Assembly: GCF_002243645.1 (NCBI RefSeq) | Contig: NZ_CP017704.1 | Coordinates: forward strand, 4,234,001-4,298,000 | From: Peribacillus simplex NBRC 15720 = DSM 1321 | GTDB taxonomy: Bacteria > Bacillota > Bacilli > Bacillales > DSM-1321 | Reading direction: 5' to 3' | Length of the DNA stretch: 64,000 nt | Shown here: positions 1-9,625 of the stretch, piece by piece | Position numbering within the stretch: position 1 is the stretch's first letter | How the letters are laid out: each line of letters starts with the position of its first letter | Program-made: the position numbers and the translations under genes | Notes under the pieces: generated by a model | Seen by the model: only the letters and a program-made list of their open reading frames with translations | Databases searched by the model: none | What the model was told of the DNA's origin: nothing

Positions 1-68
1 ATTGAATCTCCTTCTTTTTAAAAGGTTCATGAAATATAAGGCCTGGAGTGTTGCAAATGAAATTAAGG

Positions 69-96
69 AATAATCAGCTACCTTCCCTCATAGATT
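69..96 (+). promoter_or_regulatory. Candidate sigma-E promoter of spoVID
   Basis: An AATAAT element (69-74) lies 14 bases before CATAGATT (89-96), resembling the spacing and -10 box of mother-cell sigma-E promoters. It sits about 50 bases upstream of the spoVID start, which fits the known mother-cell expression of spoVID. Read by eye only; no transcript evidence. Confidence 0.4.
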
Positions 97-143
97 GATA
101 TTGGTATAGGTACCGTTTCTTGAAGCTGAAAGGAGGAGTTGTC

Positions 144-1553
144 TTGTCGCAAGAAAATGAATCGTATTTACGATTTTCTTTAGAGGAATCCGTTTGGTTC
201 CAGAAGGGACAGGAAGTGGCTGAGCTATATTCCATTTCCCTTGATCCAAATGTGTCGATTCAAGAAAGTGATCAATATGTTTTTATACGAGGCTCGTTAG
301 ATTTAAGCGGTGAATACAAAGACTCGCAAAATGGTGAAGAAGAGGAGTTTTCGCAGACCTTTTTGCCAAAAGCGGTTCAAAAGGTCGAGAGGCATCTCAA
401 TGGACTTAATGAGTTCACACACCGTTTTCCGGTTGATATAACGATTCCGAATAATCGGATTGCCTCATTGGATGAGGTCGATGTCTCGATTCAGAGCTTT
501 GATTATGCCATGCCTGAGCATAACTGTTTGAAATTGCAGGCGGACCTTTTGATAACCGGAATCTATAATGATTCATATGTAGAAGAACGGTTCGATACTG
601 AGCAGGAAGCTGGGGAAACAGAGGAACAGGAAGAAACGGATGGGGAAAATGAGTCATATATTCCTTATGCAGCTTCAGTGCCGCCAATCCCGGATTTTCA
701 GCCTGTTTTCCGTGATGAGGAGGAAGAAGAGTTATACTCGCCTTTTTCTGCAGAGGCAAAACGAGTTTCTGAAGCAAACGAAGAAGAAGAAGAGGAACCG
801 ATTTATTTAAGCGATCAGCATAATGCCCCAGTTTTTGAAATTCCCGTTTCACCATATCCTGAAGAGGAAGAGTGGGAAACGGAAGTGCATAGACAGGAAG
901 AAGCTGAAGCTGTAGAGGAAGAAGTGATTGGTGATCCGCCTGACTCCACGGAAAAGGTACCTTCCCTGGGTGAGGCGAAACTGGAGGAAGAACCAAGCAG
1001 GCAGGATTCCATGGAGAAGATGGAGATTCCTAGCGTGACATTGAGAGAAGAAGTAGTAAAAGATCCAAGTCATGCAACCAATCATCAAAATAGCCCAGTT
1101 TCAAATTTAGAAACCGAGGATGTCATCCGGCAGGAAGAAGATGAAGTTGCAGCTGGTCCTATCCTTAATGAGAATGTGAAGGTGGAGCAGGGAGAGGAAT
1201 TCAATTCGTCCATAAGCGATCTATTCAAAAAGAGGGAAAGACCTGTGCCTCCGGCTAAAGAGGGTAAGAATTTCAAAGGCAGGAAACAAGCCGCGGAACG
1301 TGATGATAAAGATACGGCCGATCATGATGAAAAGCAGACTTCCATCATGGATTTATTCGGACGGAAACAAGAAGAAGAACTGGTAAGGATGAAGGTTTGC
1401 ATTGTTCAGCAAGGGGAAACGCTTGATGACTTGGCTCAACGATATGATGTTACGGTTCAATCGATACTTTTCAGCAATGAATTGGAATCGAATCAGAACG
1501 TCCATGAAGGGCAAGTCATCTATATACCGAAGGCGGTTGCATATAAGAATTGA
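144..1553 (+). CDS. spoVID: Stage VI sporulation protein D (spore coat encasement)
   Basis: SpoVID is the spore-surface protein needed for coat layers to surround (encase) the forespore; it works with SpoIVA and SafA. The 469-residue product has the typical N-terminal domain beginning SQENESYLRFSLEES, a long Glu-rich disordered middle (about residues 160-400) and a C-terminal LysM domain (about 416-463, VQQGETLDDLAQRYDV). I chose TTG 144 because AAAGGAGGAG (129-138) lies about 7 bases before it; the in-frame TTG at 120 has no ribosome site. ysxE follows 86 bases downstream on the same strand, the order found in Bacillus. The acidic middle region varies freely in this family. Confidence 0.93.
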   Translation: MSQENESYLRFSLEESVWFQKGQEVAELYSISLDPNVSIQESDQYVFIRGSLDLSGEYKDSQNGEEEEFSQTFLPKAVQKVERHLNGLNEFTHRFPVDITIPNNRIASLDEVDVSIQSFDYAMPEHNCLKLQADLLITGIYNDSYVEERFDTEQEAGETEEQEETDGENESYIPYAASVPPIPDFQPVFRDEEEEELYSPFSAEAKRVSEANEEEEEEPIYLSDQHNAPVFEIPVSPYPEEEEWETEVHRQEEAEAVEEEVIGDPPDSTEKVPSLGEAKLEEEPSRQDSMEKMEIPSVTLREEVVKDPSHATNHQNSPVSNLETEDVIRQEEDEVAAGPILNENVKVEQGEEFNSSISDLFKKRERPVPPAKEGKNFKGRKQAAERDDKDTADHDEKQTSIMDLFGRKQEEELVRMKVCIVQQGETLDDLAQRYDVTVQSILFSNELESNQNVHEGQVIYIPKAVAYKN

Positions 1554-1639
1554 CCAGGACAGAGAGCAGAGCATATGGTCTGCTCCTGTTTTTTAGGTGC
1601 TAGAGGAATCGGATTGTTTAGTTTTTTTAGAGAAAGTGA

Positions 1640-2719
1640 GTGAGTCTCGTGAGGGAAAACGAGAATCAGCAGCCTGCCAATCGGGATCAGGACACGGAGA
1701 CCGTATTGAAGGAATATGCCATGTATGTACAATATATTGAGGACTTCGGGCGTGTAAAAAAAGTATACAGTGATCGCGGTACATTTGCCTTGAAATCCAT
1801 GTTACCTCAGAACGGCATGGATTTTATCAAAAATGTTCAAAAACTGTACCATCGCGGCTATAATCGGATCGTTCCGATTTATCAAACGATGGATCAGCGT
1901 TACGCCGTTCTTCATAATGGACGTTTGTATTACCTGATGCCCTGGCTCAATAATGAAAGGGACGGGGAGCGCGATGAAAAACATAAGCAAATGTTCAGGG
2001 AGCTTGCTCGGATGCATACACTTTCCGTTAAGGAAATACAAGTGGATATTGAGGAACGGGAAGCCCATTATGAGCGGACGCTTGATGCCTGGAATAACGA
2101 GAAGGAATTTATGGATGAGTATATTGTCAGCTGTGAAAAGAAGTGGTATATGTCTCCATTTGAACTGACGGTATGTTCTTTCTACAATGATATTTCACAG
2201 GCGCTGAAGTACTCGATCAAGAAGTTTGAAACCTGGTATGAAAAGACGAAGGAAAGTGAAAAGGTTCGAACCGTGGTCACGCACGGAAAGTTTTCTTTGA
2301 AGCATTTCGTTTATGATGAGCGGGGATATGGCTACTTCATCAATTTTGAGAATTCGAATACGGCACCGCCGCATTTTGATTTACTGCCATTTCTCGTTAA
2401 ATCGGCCAGGACCTATCCTGTCCAATGCGACGACTGCGTTGACTGGCTCTATAACTATTTTCGTTATTTTCCGTTAAAAGAAGATGAATTGCTGCTCATG
2501 CAAAGTTATCTGGCATTCCCTGGATCAGCATTGGAATTAGTGAAGGGTTATTCCGATGGCAGGGGCCATCGTTCAGAGCTTGATAATGTCACTCAACTGC
2601 AGCGGCAATTTTGGCTGCTGAAAAATATTGAATATATGGTGATGAAAATCGAAGAAATTGAACAGCAGAAAAAGGCGGCTGCTGAGGCTGCCAAAGAGGA
2701 ACAATCACCCCCAAGCTAA
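1640..2719 (+). CDS. ysxE: Spore coat protein YsxE, kinase-like fold with degenerate active site
   Basis: This 359-residue protein belongs to the CotS/YsxE/YutH group of spore coat proteins, related to aminoglycoside phosphotransferases. It follows spoVID and is probably made with it in the mother cell. The usual catalytic pattern HGD-x4-N...DFE reads HGKFSLKHF and INFEN here, so the catalytic Asp, the metal-binding Asn and the DFE Asp are all replaced; a structural pseudokinase role is inferred. The C-terminus is charged (EEIEQQKKAAAEAAKEEQ). The start is GTG 1640; GTG 1649 is possible because neither has a strong ribosome site. Confidence 0.85.
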   Translation: MSLVRENENQQPANRDQDTETVLKEYAMYVQYIEDFGRVKKVYSDRGTFALKSMLPQNGMDFIKNVQKLYHRGYNRIVPIYQTMDQRYAVLHNGRLYYLMPWLNNERDGERDEKHKQMFRELARMHTLSVKEIQVDIEEREAHYERTLDAWNNEKEFMDEYIVSCEKKWYMSPFELTVCSFYNDISQALKYSIKKFETWYEKTKESEKVRTVVTHGKFSLKHFVYDERGYGYFINFENSNTAPPHFDLLPFLVKSARTYPVQCDDCVDWLYNYFRYFPLKEDELLLMQSYLAFPGSALELVKGYSDGRGHRSELDNVTQLQRQFWLLKNIEYMVMKIEEIEQQKKAAAEAAKEEQSPPS

Positions 2720-2761
2720 ATATACATGATTGGATCATCTCCAGTCATGTATATTTTTTTG
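2718..2761 (+). terminator. Intrinsic terminator after ysxE
   Basis: A 10-bp inverted repeat (ATATACATGA / TCATGTATAT) is followed by a T-run. It closes the spoVID-ysxE unit and faces the converging small gene at 2776-2970. Confidence 0.75.
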
Positions 2762-2775
2762 CTGTAAGGGAATAA

Positions 2776-2970
2776 TTAAATCCATTCGAAATATAAAGAC
2801 ATGGCCAGAAAAATAAATGCGATTAGCAGGAGCATATCGAAGAAAGTCGGGAAAATCAGCGTACGTAATCCTTGGAATACGATAAAGGGGACGATGAACT
2901 GCTGGCAGACCCCGCGGAATTTCTTCATCCAAGGCGGTAAAGTGTAGGGAGTATATCTTCGCTTTTTCAT
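2776..2970 (-). CDS. Small membrane protein of unknown function
   Basis: The 64-residue product has a basic N-terminus (MKKRRYTPYTLPPWMKKF) and two hydrophobic stretches (about residues 24-40 and 43-60) that could form a membrane hairpin. A clear ribosome site (AAAGGAAGG) lies 6-7 bases before the ATG, which supports a real gene although no family is recognised. It converges on ysxE across a terminator and lies upstream of, and opposite to, the valS leader. A shadow ORF in another frame covers the same DNA but has no ribosome site. Confidence 0.65.
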   Translation of the reverse strand: MKKRRYTPYTLPPWMKKFRGVCQQFIVPFIVFQGLRTLIFPTFFDMLLLIAFIFLAMSLYFEWI

Positions 2971-3128
2971 ATTATTACCTTCCTTTATAGGACTTCTTAT
3001 ATTCTATGGGTGGGTAGTGGAAAAGGTGAAAAAGCCGTCACATTCATTGGTCTAGGTGGATAAAATAAAGAAAATGACCTTGAATGTATGAAATGGGATG
3101 GTTCCTGAGAAAGTAAGCGAAAAGATGA

Positions 3129-3158
3129 TTGACTCGAGCCCCATATTTTTTGTACTAT
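3129..3158 (+). promoter_or_regulatory. Candidate sigma-A promoter of the valS leader
   Basis: TTGACT (3129-3134), an 18-base spacer, then TACTAT (3153-3158) within an AT-rich run. It lies just upstream of the T-box leader and would start transcription near 3165. Confidence 0.5.
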
Positions 3159-3169
3159 ATACTATATGC

Positions 3170-3447
3170 ATTCAATGATTTTACATATGAATATAAATCA
3201 ATGCAAAGACCGGAAATAGTAAGATGAAATGCACTTTTCAGAGAGGAAACCAAATTGGTGCGAGGTTTCCAGGTAGCAGCATCCGAAGTCGTCCGCGAGC
3301 AGTTTTCGTGAACCTCGTAGTAGCGAAGGCCGGTGAAGAGCCGTTATCAGATTTGAGAGCCGAAAAGAGATGTTTTTCTTTTTCGGAAAAAAGGTGGCAC
3401 CGCGAACAACTTCCTTCGTCCTTTTATGATGATGGAAGTTTTTTTTA
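3170..3447 (+). promoter_or_regulatory. T-box riboswitch leader of valS (valine specifier)
   Basis: The leader carries the T-box sequence AAGGTGGCACCGCG (3391-3404), which binds the uncharged tRNA acceptor end. It is followed by a terminator, AACTTCC (3408-3414) pairing with GGAAGTT (3434-3440) plus an eight-T run. A terminal Stem I helix (GGAAACC/GGTTTCC near 3244-3270) is followed by GTA (3273-3275), a valine codon at the expected specifier position. Uncharged valine tRNA should favour antitermination and raise valS expression. Confidence 0.9.
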
Positions 3448-3470
3448 TGCCCAAAAAAGGAGGAAATGAT

Positions 3471-6122
3471 ATGGAAGAAAACCAAATTTCGATGCCGACT
3501 AAATATGATCCGCAGACGATAGAGAAAGGCCGCTACAAATGGTGGCTTGATGGGAAGTTTTTCGAAACGACGGGTGACGATAAAAAAGAACCATATACGA
3601 TTGTCATTCCACCACCGAACGTGACAGGTAAGCTGCATCTTGGCCACGCTTGGGATACAACACTTCAAGATATATTAACACGCATGAAAAGAATGCAAGG
3701 GTTTGATGTTTTATGGTTGCCGGGCATGGACCATGCTGGTATCGCCACTCAAGCGAAAGTTGAACAGAAACTTCGTGCCGAAGGCGTAAGCCGTTATGAC
3801 CTAGGACGTGAAAAGTTTGTAGAAGAAACATGGAAATGGAAAGAAGAATATGCGAGCCATATCCGTGAACAATGGTCAAAGCTTGGTCTTGGCCTTGATT
3901 ATACCCGTGAACGCTTCACTCTTGATGAGGGGCTTTCAAAGGCAGTGCGTGAAGTGTTCGTATCGCTTTATAACAAGGACTTGATTTATCGCGGCGAATA
4001 CATCATTAACTGGGATCCATCAACGAAAACGGCATTATCCGATATCGAGGTTATTTACAAAGATGTGCAGGGCGCATTTTACCATATGAAATATCCATTG
4101 GTTGACGGATCAGGCGAAATTGAAATAGCCACGACTCGTCCAGAAACGATGCTTGGCGATACAGCGGTTGCCGTACACCCTGAGGATGATCGTTATAAAC
4201 ACTTGATCGGCAAAATGGTCCGCTTGCCAATTACAGGCCGGGAAATCCCGATTGTCGGGGATGATTATGTCGATATGGAATTTGGTTCAGGTGCGGTAAA
4301 AATTACACCGGCTCATGATCCGAATGACTTTGAAATCGGGAACCGCCACAATTTGGAGCGCATCCTTGTCATGCATGAAGATGGCTCGATGAATGAAAAG
4401 GCCGGTAAATATGAAGGCATGGACCGTTTTGAATGCCGTAAACAAATCGTCAAGGACCTTCAGGACGAAGGAGTACTCTTCAAAATCGAAGATCACCTTC
4501 ACTCAGTAGGCCATTCAGAGAGAAGCGGTGCTGTTGTTGAACCATATCTTTCGACTCAATGGTTCGTTAAAATGCAGCCGTTGGCTGATGCATCCGTTGA
4601 GCTTCAAAAAGGAACCGATGAGGAAAAAGTTCATTTCGTACCAGATCGTTTCGAAAAAACATATCTGCACTGGATGGAAAATATCCGCGACTGGTGCATT
4701 TCCCGTCAGCTTTGGTGGGGTCACCGCATTCCAGCCTGGTACCATAAAGAAACAGGTGAAGTGTATGTAGGTCACGAAGAGCCTGCGGACGCTGAAAACT
4801 GGGAACAAGATACAGATGTTCTGGATACATGGTTCAGCTCGGCATTATGGCCGTTCTCGACTATGGGCTGGCCTGACAAAGATAGTGTTGATTTCAAACG
4901 ATACTATCCAACCGGAGCGCTTGTGACAGGCTACGACATCATTTTCTTTTGGGTTTCAAGGATGATTTTCCAGGCACTAGAGTTCACGGGCGAACGTCCT
5001 TTTGAAGATGTATTGATTCACGGTCTGGTTCGTGACGAACAGGGGCGCAAGATGAGTAAATCGCTAGGCAATGGTGTCGATCCGATGGATGTCATCGATC
5101 AATACGGTGCCGATTCCCTGCGTTACTTCTTATCTACGGGCAGCTCGCCAGGCCAGGACCTTCGTTATAGTACGGAAAAAGTGGAAGCGGTTTGGAACTT
5201 CTCCAATAAGATTTGGAACGCCTCCCGTTTTGCTTTGATGAACATGAATGGCATGACTTATGACGAAATCGATTTAAGCGGTGAGAAATCTGTAGCCGAT
5301 AAATGGATCTTGACGCGTTTGAATGAAACGATTTCAAACGTAACCAGACTTGCGGACCGTTATGAGTTTGGTGAAGTGGGCCGTGTGCTTTACAACTTCA
5401 TTTGGGATGATTTCTGTGACTGGTATATTGAAATGGCGAAGCTTCCGCTATATGGCGAAGACGAAGCAGCTAAGAAAACGACGCGCTCGATCTTGGCTTA
5501 TGTACTGGATAACACGATGAGATTGTTACACCCGTTCATGCCATTCATTACCGAAGAAATCTGGCAGAACCTACCGCATCAAGGTGAGTCCATCACTGTT
5601 GCCGCTTGGCCGGAAGTGAATGAAGGGTTAACAGATACAGCTGCAGCCGAGGAAATGAAGCTGCTTGTTGAAATCATCCGCTCCGTCCGTAATATCCGTG
5701 CTGAGGTGAACACACCGCTAAGCAAAAAAATCAATTTGATTTTAAAAGCGAAAGATGAGTCCATCTTAGGGACATTACAGAAAAACAGCAGCTATATCGA
5801 GCGTTTTTGTAATCCTGAACAATTGACGATCGGAATCGAAGTCGAAGAACCTGCTCAAGCCATGACAGCTGTCGTAACTGGCGTAGAACTAATCCTTCCG
5901 CTTACAGGACTGATCAATATTGACGAAGAAGTGAAACGTCTTGAAAAAGAACTCGACAAACTTAATAAAGAAGTTGAGCGCGTACAGAAAAAATTAGGCA
6001 ACGAGGGCTTCGTTAAAAAGGCGCCGGCAAGCGTCATCGAAGAAGAACGTGCCAAGGAAAAAGACTATAGTGAAAAACGCGACTCTGTAATCCACAGGAT
6101 CAACGAACTGAAACAACTGTAA
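3471..6122 (+). CDS. valS: Valyl-tRNA synthetase
   Basis: A class I aminoacyl-tRNA synthetase that charges tRNA-Val in the cytoplasm. The 883-residue product has the HIGH-type motif HLGH (residues 56-59), an editing (CP1) domain, KMSKS (about 527-531), an anticodon-binding domain and a C-terminal coiled-coil arm rich in Lys/Glu (about 800-880). The start ATG 3471 follows AAGGAGGA (3457-3464) at normal spacing; the in-frame ATG at 3426 lies inside the leader terminator and is rejected. Length and order match Bacillus ValS, but here folC is separated from valS by two minus-strand ligase genes. Confidence 0.97.
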   Translation: MEENQISMPTKYDPQTIEKGRYKWWLDGKFFETTGDDKKEPYTIVIPPPNVTGKLHLGHAWDTTLQDILTRMKRMQGFDVLWLPGMDHAGIATQAKVEQKLRAEGVSRYDLGREKFVEETWKWKEEYASHIREQWSKLGLGLDYTRERFTLDEGLSKAVREVFVSLYNKDLIYRGEYIINWDPSTKTALSDIEVIYKDVQGAFYHMKYPLVDGSGEIEIATTRPETMLGDTAVAVHPEDDRYKHLIGKMVRLPITGREIPIVGDDYVDMEFGSGAVKITPAHDPNDFEIGNRHNLERILVMHEDGSMNEKAGKYEGMDRFECRKQIVKDLQDEGVLFKIEDHLHSVGHSERSGAVVEPYLSTQWFVKMQPLADASVELQKGTDEEKVHFVPDRFEKTYLHWMENIRDWCISRQLWWGHRIPAWYHKETGEVYVGHEEPADAENWEQDTDVLDTWFSSALWPFSTMGWPDKDSVDFKRYYPTGALVTGYDIIFFWVSRMIFQALEFTGERPFEDVLIHGLVRDEQGRKMSKSLGNGVDPMDVIDQYGADSLRYFLSTGSSPGQDLRYSTEKVEAVWNFSNKIWNASRFALMNMNGMTYDEIDLSGEKSVADKWILTRLNETISNVTRLADRYEFGEVGRVLYNFIWDDFCDWYIEMAKLPLYGEDEAAKKTTRSILAYVLDNTMRLLHPFMPFITEEIWQNLPHQGESITVAAWPEVNEGLTDTAAAEEMKLLVEIIRSVRNIRAEVNTPLSKKINLILKAKDESILGTLQKNSSYIERFCNPEQLTIGIEVEEPAQAMTAVVTGVELILPLTGLINIDEEVKRLEKELDKLNKEVERVQKKLGNEGFVKKAPASVIEEERAKEKDYSEKRDSVIHRINELKQL

Positions 6123-6128
6123 AACAAA

Positions 6129-6164
6129 AGGATGAACCAGCTTTGAGCTGGTTCATCCTTTTTG
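6129..6164. terminator. Terminator between valS and the converging ligase genes
   Basis: A perfect 12-bp stem (GGATGAACCAGC / GCTGGTTCATCC) with a TTTGA loop and a T-run on the plus strand. On the other strand the stem is followed by TTTTGTTTT, so it can serve both directions. Confidence 0.85.
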
Positions 6165-6195
6165 TGTTTAAACGCTATTTAACAAAAATATTCAG

Positions 6196-7038
6196 TCAGG
6201 AAGATATTCTTTCTTTTATGAATGTAAGGTACTCCCATACGATATTCATATCACTTAGTGCACTTAATGTCCGGCTGCCGACGACATCCTCGATTTCGTT
6301 GAGCATGAGGCTGCCATCTTCGGCAAATATGAAATCGATACCGACGAGGCCAAAATCAAACGACCTCATTACTCTTTCAACAAGGGCTAATTCGGATGCA
6401 GTCAGCTCATATAGAGAAGCCGATCCGCCCAGCGTATAATTTGCCTTGAAACTGGAAGCGGATTCCCTAAGTACAGCAGCCTTCACTTTTTTACCAACCA
6501 CAAAGACGCGGATATCCCTTCCGAATAAGCCAGGTTTTTGAACTATCCAATTTCCATCATTCAGTTCGGCAAGATCATCGGCATGCTCGATTAGATATAC
6601 TTGTTTCCCTCCGCGGCCACGAGTTTCTTTAGCAATGAAAGGGAACTCCATGTCATCGGCACTCGGCTTTCCGTTACAATATACCGTATCGGCCATTGGA
6701 ATCCCCAGCGATGACAAATATTGATGCGTCTTTGCTTTGTCATTCGCGATTTCCGATACGAAGGAGGAGTTAAAGCAAGCAATCCCCAGTTGCTCCAGTT
6801 GCTTTGTAAAAAAAGGGTCGATGGTCCGGACGATAGCAAAGTCTGGCAATGAAATTGGCTGTGTCCCATGTTCCACGTATAACTCGTTGAAACGATGACC
6901 AATCCTAATGTCTTCCCGAAAGTGAAAGTGTAAATCAAGATCAAGCTTACTGGCTTCGTCAAGCATCCAATCTATGTATCCCTTATTTTTCAAGGCATCC
7001 TCACGGTTATAAATCAACCAGCCTGCTTGTTTTTTCAT
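6196..7038 (-). CDS. RimK-type ATP-grasp ligase, second of a tandem pair
   Basis: An ATP-grasp enzyme of the RimK-like (amino-acid ligase) group; its substrate is unknown. Visible elements are FPFIAKETRGRGGKQVYLI (ATP-binding Lys and Gly-rich loop), GRDIRVFVVGKKV, and the C-terminal metal site GLVGIDFIF...LNEIEDV. The last motif has E-I-E where RimK-type enzymes usually have E-x-N. I chose ATG 7038 (280 residues) because AAGGAAG lies about 9 bases before it; the GTG at 7047 overlaps that site. It overlaps the end of the upstream ligase by 32 bases, so the two are translationally coupled and may act together. Confidence 0.8.
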   Translation of the reverse strand: MKKQAGWLIYNREDALKNKGYIDWMLDEASKLDLDLHFHFREDIRIGHRFNELYVEHGTQPISLPDFAIVRTIDPFFTKQLEQLGIACFNSSFVSEIANDKAKTHQYLSSLGIPMADTVYCNGKPSADDMEFPFIAKETRGRGGKQVYLIEHADDLAELNDGNWIVQKPGLFGRDIRVFVVGKKVKAAVLRESASSFKANYTLGGSASLYELTASELALVERVMRSFDFGLVGIDFIFAEDGSLMLNEIEDVVGSRTLSALSDMNIVWEYLTFIKERISS

Positions 7039-7948
7039 CAGATGCACTTCCTTTTCCTAATTCTTTCAAGATATAATCGAACATGCTATCAGCGATGTTG
7101 ATGCCTGTACATTCATAAATATTTAGTAAATGCGAATTCGAATTCACTTCGCACAAAAGAGGACCTTCTTCACCGAACAACAAATCGACGCCAGCGAAGT
7201 CGGCACCCAGAATTTGCGCACAGCGGATGGCAAGTTGTGCTTCTTCACTGGTGGGTATATATGGTGCAGCCTGCCCCCCGGCAGTCATATTAGCTCGGAA
7301 GTCTTGTTCGGAATGGCGTTGCATCGCTGCTATGACTTGATTGCCCACGACATTCACACGAATATCCCGACCTTTACTGTGCTCGATGAATTCCTGGATG
7401 ATAAATGGTTTGTGGCCAAGATTACGGATCGTCTTTAGTAACTCATCCTCTGTTTGGATTAAATATACTTGTTCCCCAAAAGAACCGTATGCTTCCTTAA
7501 CGATAAGAGGATAACCAAGTTCATTGCCGATTTGTATAAAAGCATCCATGTTGACCCTTTCAATCCCTTCGTACGTAAAAGGGGGAAATAAGGTTTTCGG
7601 CATCGGTATGCCATGTCCGGTTAATGCTTGATGTGTTTTTGCTTTGCTGTCGCAAATATCGATCGCTGTACTGCTGTTATATACGGGAATGCCGAGCAAT
7701 TCCAAATGGCGTGCCAAATGAATGTCTTTATCCATGAACAGAACAAAATCAGGCAGCTTATCAAAGGTTCCTTTAAGCAGTGGCACTCCTTTTTCGATTA
7801 TGGGAATGAGATCTGAATTACGGATAAGGGTTGCCGTGATATCTTTCCTTTCAGCCGCCTCTTTAATGAACAAAGCTAAACTGGAAAACTTATCATGCTG
7901 TAAATAGCCGTTAACGACAATCCAACAGTGGAAATCTGAAGGTTTCAT
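7007..7948 (-). CDS. RimK-type ATP-grasp ligase, first of a tandem pair
   Basis: This 313-residue RimK-like ATP-grasp protein would join an amino acid (glutamate in studied relatives) to a carboxylate using ATP; the actual substrate is not known. It shows YPLIVKEAYGSFGEQVYLI, GRDIRVNVVGNQVIAAM, the Asn/Gly segment FRANMTAGGQA, and the metal-binding AGVDLLF...CEVNSNS with canonical E-x-N. A ribosome site (GAAAGGTAG) precedes the ATG. It diverges from folC across a 98-base gap and overlaps the second ligase. The neighbourhood suggests, but does not show, a link to gamma-glutamyl chemistry. Confidence 0.82.
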   Translation of the reverse strand: MKPSDFHCWIVVNGYLQHDKFSSLALFIKEAAERKDITATLIRNSDLIPIIEKGVPLLKGTFDKLPDFVLFMDKDIHLARHLELLGIPVYNSSTAIDICDSKAKTHQALTGHGIPMPKTLFPPFTYEGIERVNMDAFIQIGNELGYPLIVKEAYGSFGEQVYLIQTEDELLKTIRNLGHKPFIIQEFIEHSKGRDIRVNVVGNQVIAAMQRHSEQDFRANMTAGGQAAPYIPTSEEAQLAIRCAQILGADFAGVDLLFGEEGPLLCEVNSNSHLLNIYECTGINIADSMFDYILKELGKGSASDEKTSRLVDL

Positions 7949-8046
7949 GGTAAAACACTACCTTTCATCTAGGTTAATCGTTCATATATTGATAAAATAA
8001 TCTTAACGCATAAGAGCGGTATAAAGAAAGAGGAGGCTCTACGATA

Positions 8047-9336
8047 ATGGTAACAACCATGAAAGAAATCAATCATTTTTTTGAACGGCGCCAAGTTCAA
8101 TTGGGCATGAATTTTGGCTTATCACGGATGGAAGCATTGTTAACTGAATTAGGTGATCCGCACAAGGCGCTAAAGTATATTCACATTGCAGGATCCAACG
8201 GGAAAGGATCAACACTGCAATATATTAAAGAAATCTTACTTGCCCAAGGGATTCGGGTCGCTTCCTTCACTTCGCCTTATTTAATAAGGATGAATGAACA
8301 GCTGAAGATAAATGAGGATGAAATCAGTGATAAGGATTTTATCGCTGTCTTCCGGAAGCTTTGGCCGATCATCCAAGAGATGGACAGTAAGGGGAATGGT
8401 CCCACTCAGTTCGAAATTTTGACTGCGATGGCATTCTCTTATTTTAGCAAAAAGGAAGTGGATTTGGTTTTGATGGAAACCGGTTTGGGAGGCAGGCTTG
8501 ATACAACAAATGTCATCCAGCCGTTTCTTTCGATCATTACCTCGATTTCTTTGGAACATACGAACATCCTGGGTAACACGCTTGGGGAAATTGCTTTTGA
8601 GAAGGCGGGCATCATTAAAAGTGGGGCACCGATCATCAGCGGAGTCACAGCCGGGGAACCAGCAAAAGTAATTGAAGAAAAAGCGTCATCATTAGGCGTA
8701 CCGTATTACCAATTAGGGAAAGACTTTCATGTAGGCAATATAAAGCAAAGTGAACGAGGGCAAAGTTTCTCATTTTCTCTTGCCGATAGATCCATCGAAA
8801 ATGTGGAAATGCGGATGTTAGGCCGTCATCAAATGGAGAATGCGGCACTGGCCATTGCTGCTGTCACACTAGGAATGGAATATATCGATGAAAAAAACAT
8901 ACGTAAAGGAATAGGGGAAGCGAAATGGGATGGCCGCTTTGAAAAAATATCGGATGAGCCGTTGGTGATCATTGATGGTGCCCATAATCCTGCCGGCATC
9001 GACGTACTGAAGGAAACACTAAAAGTGCATTACCCCGACTATAAGTACCGATTCGTATTCAGTTCATTTAAAGATAAAAATTATTCCGAGATGCTTCATG
9101 GATTGGAAACGGAAGCGATGGAAATCATCATTACCGAATTCGACCATGAACGGGCGGCGGATGCGAAAACGCTATATGAAAAATGCAGTCATCCAAATAA
9201 AAGTATAAACAAGGATTGGCAGGCGGCGATAACGGAAGGCAGAAGTAAAACAGGGGAAAAAGAGATTCTTGTCATCACAGGGTCCCTTCATTTCCTTTCA
9301 CTTGTGAGGGAATTCCTAATCAGAGGGAATGATTGA
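8047..9336 (+). CDS. folC: Folylpolyglutamate synthase / dihydrofolate synthase
   Basis: FolC adds glutamate to dihydropteroate and to folates, giving retained, active polyglutamates. The 429-residue product has a P-loop (AGSNGKGSTLQYI, about residues 41-53), METGLGGRLDTTNV, ISLEHTNILG, FEKAGIIK, and the C-terminal IDGAHNPAGI of Mur-ligase-type enzymes. AGAGGAGG lies about 10 bases before ATG 8047; an in-frame ATG at 8059 is less well placed. In B. subtilis it sits directly after valS; here two divergent ligase genes lie between. It is followed by a terminator before comC. Confidence 0.95.
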   Translation: MVTTMKEINHFFERRQVQLGMNFGLSRMEALLTELGDPHKALKYIHIAGSNGKGSTLQYIKEILLAQGIRVASFTSPYLIRMNEQLKINEDEISDKDFIAVFRKLWPIIQEMDSKGNGPTQFEILTAMAFSYFSKKEVDLVLMETGLGGRLDTTNVIQPFLSIITSISLEHTNILGNTLGEIAFEKAGIIKSGAPIISGVTAGEPAKVIEEKASSLGVPYYQLGKDFHVGNIKQSERGQSFSFSLADRSIENVEMRMLGRHQMENAALAIAAVTLGMEYIDEKNIRKGIGEAKWDGRFEKISDEPLVIIDGAHNPAGIDVLKETLKVHYPDYKYRFVFSSFKDKNYSEMLHGLETEAMEIIITEFDHERAADAKTLYEKCSHPNKSINKDWQAAITEGRSKTGEKEILVITGSLHFLSLVREFLIRGND

Positions 9337-9443
9337 CGTTTTTCTAGAGTGGTGAGGGATGTGCCTTACTTGTGGATTAATTATCTTTCCTTCTACTATG
9401 CAGAGAGAACTAGTGAATGATCAACTTAATGAGTAACCTGATA

Positions 9444-9474
9444 AAGGATCTTTTAAAAGGTCCTTTTTCTCTTG
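9444..9474 (+). terminator. Terminator after folC
   Basis: AAGGATC / GGTCCTT stem (one G-T pair) with a TTTTAAAA loop, followed by TTTCTCTT. Located about 110 bases after the folC stop. Confidence 0.6.
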
Positions 9475-9625
9475 TTAACAGAGTCTCTTGAAAAGAAAAA
9501 ACTCTAATAGAGTGATTGATAACAATTCACCAAGTATATTTGTTAAAATATGTTTATATATTGATTCTATATGACGGATGAATAGTAGGATCTACTTAAT
9601 AAAAAGACGGGAGGAATGAATAATC

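Noticed and set aside
415-996. 193-codon minus-strand ORF opposite spoVID
   Set aside because: Open frame is explained by the Glu-rich codons of spoVID read in antisense.
3426-3470. Upstream ATG start for valS
   Set aside because: It lies inside the T-box terminator stem; the ATG at 3471 has a proper ribosome site and matches family length.
3198-3668. 156-codon minus-strand ORF over the valS leader
   Set aside because: Covers the structured T-box leader and the start of valS in antisense; no ribosome site.
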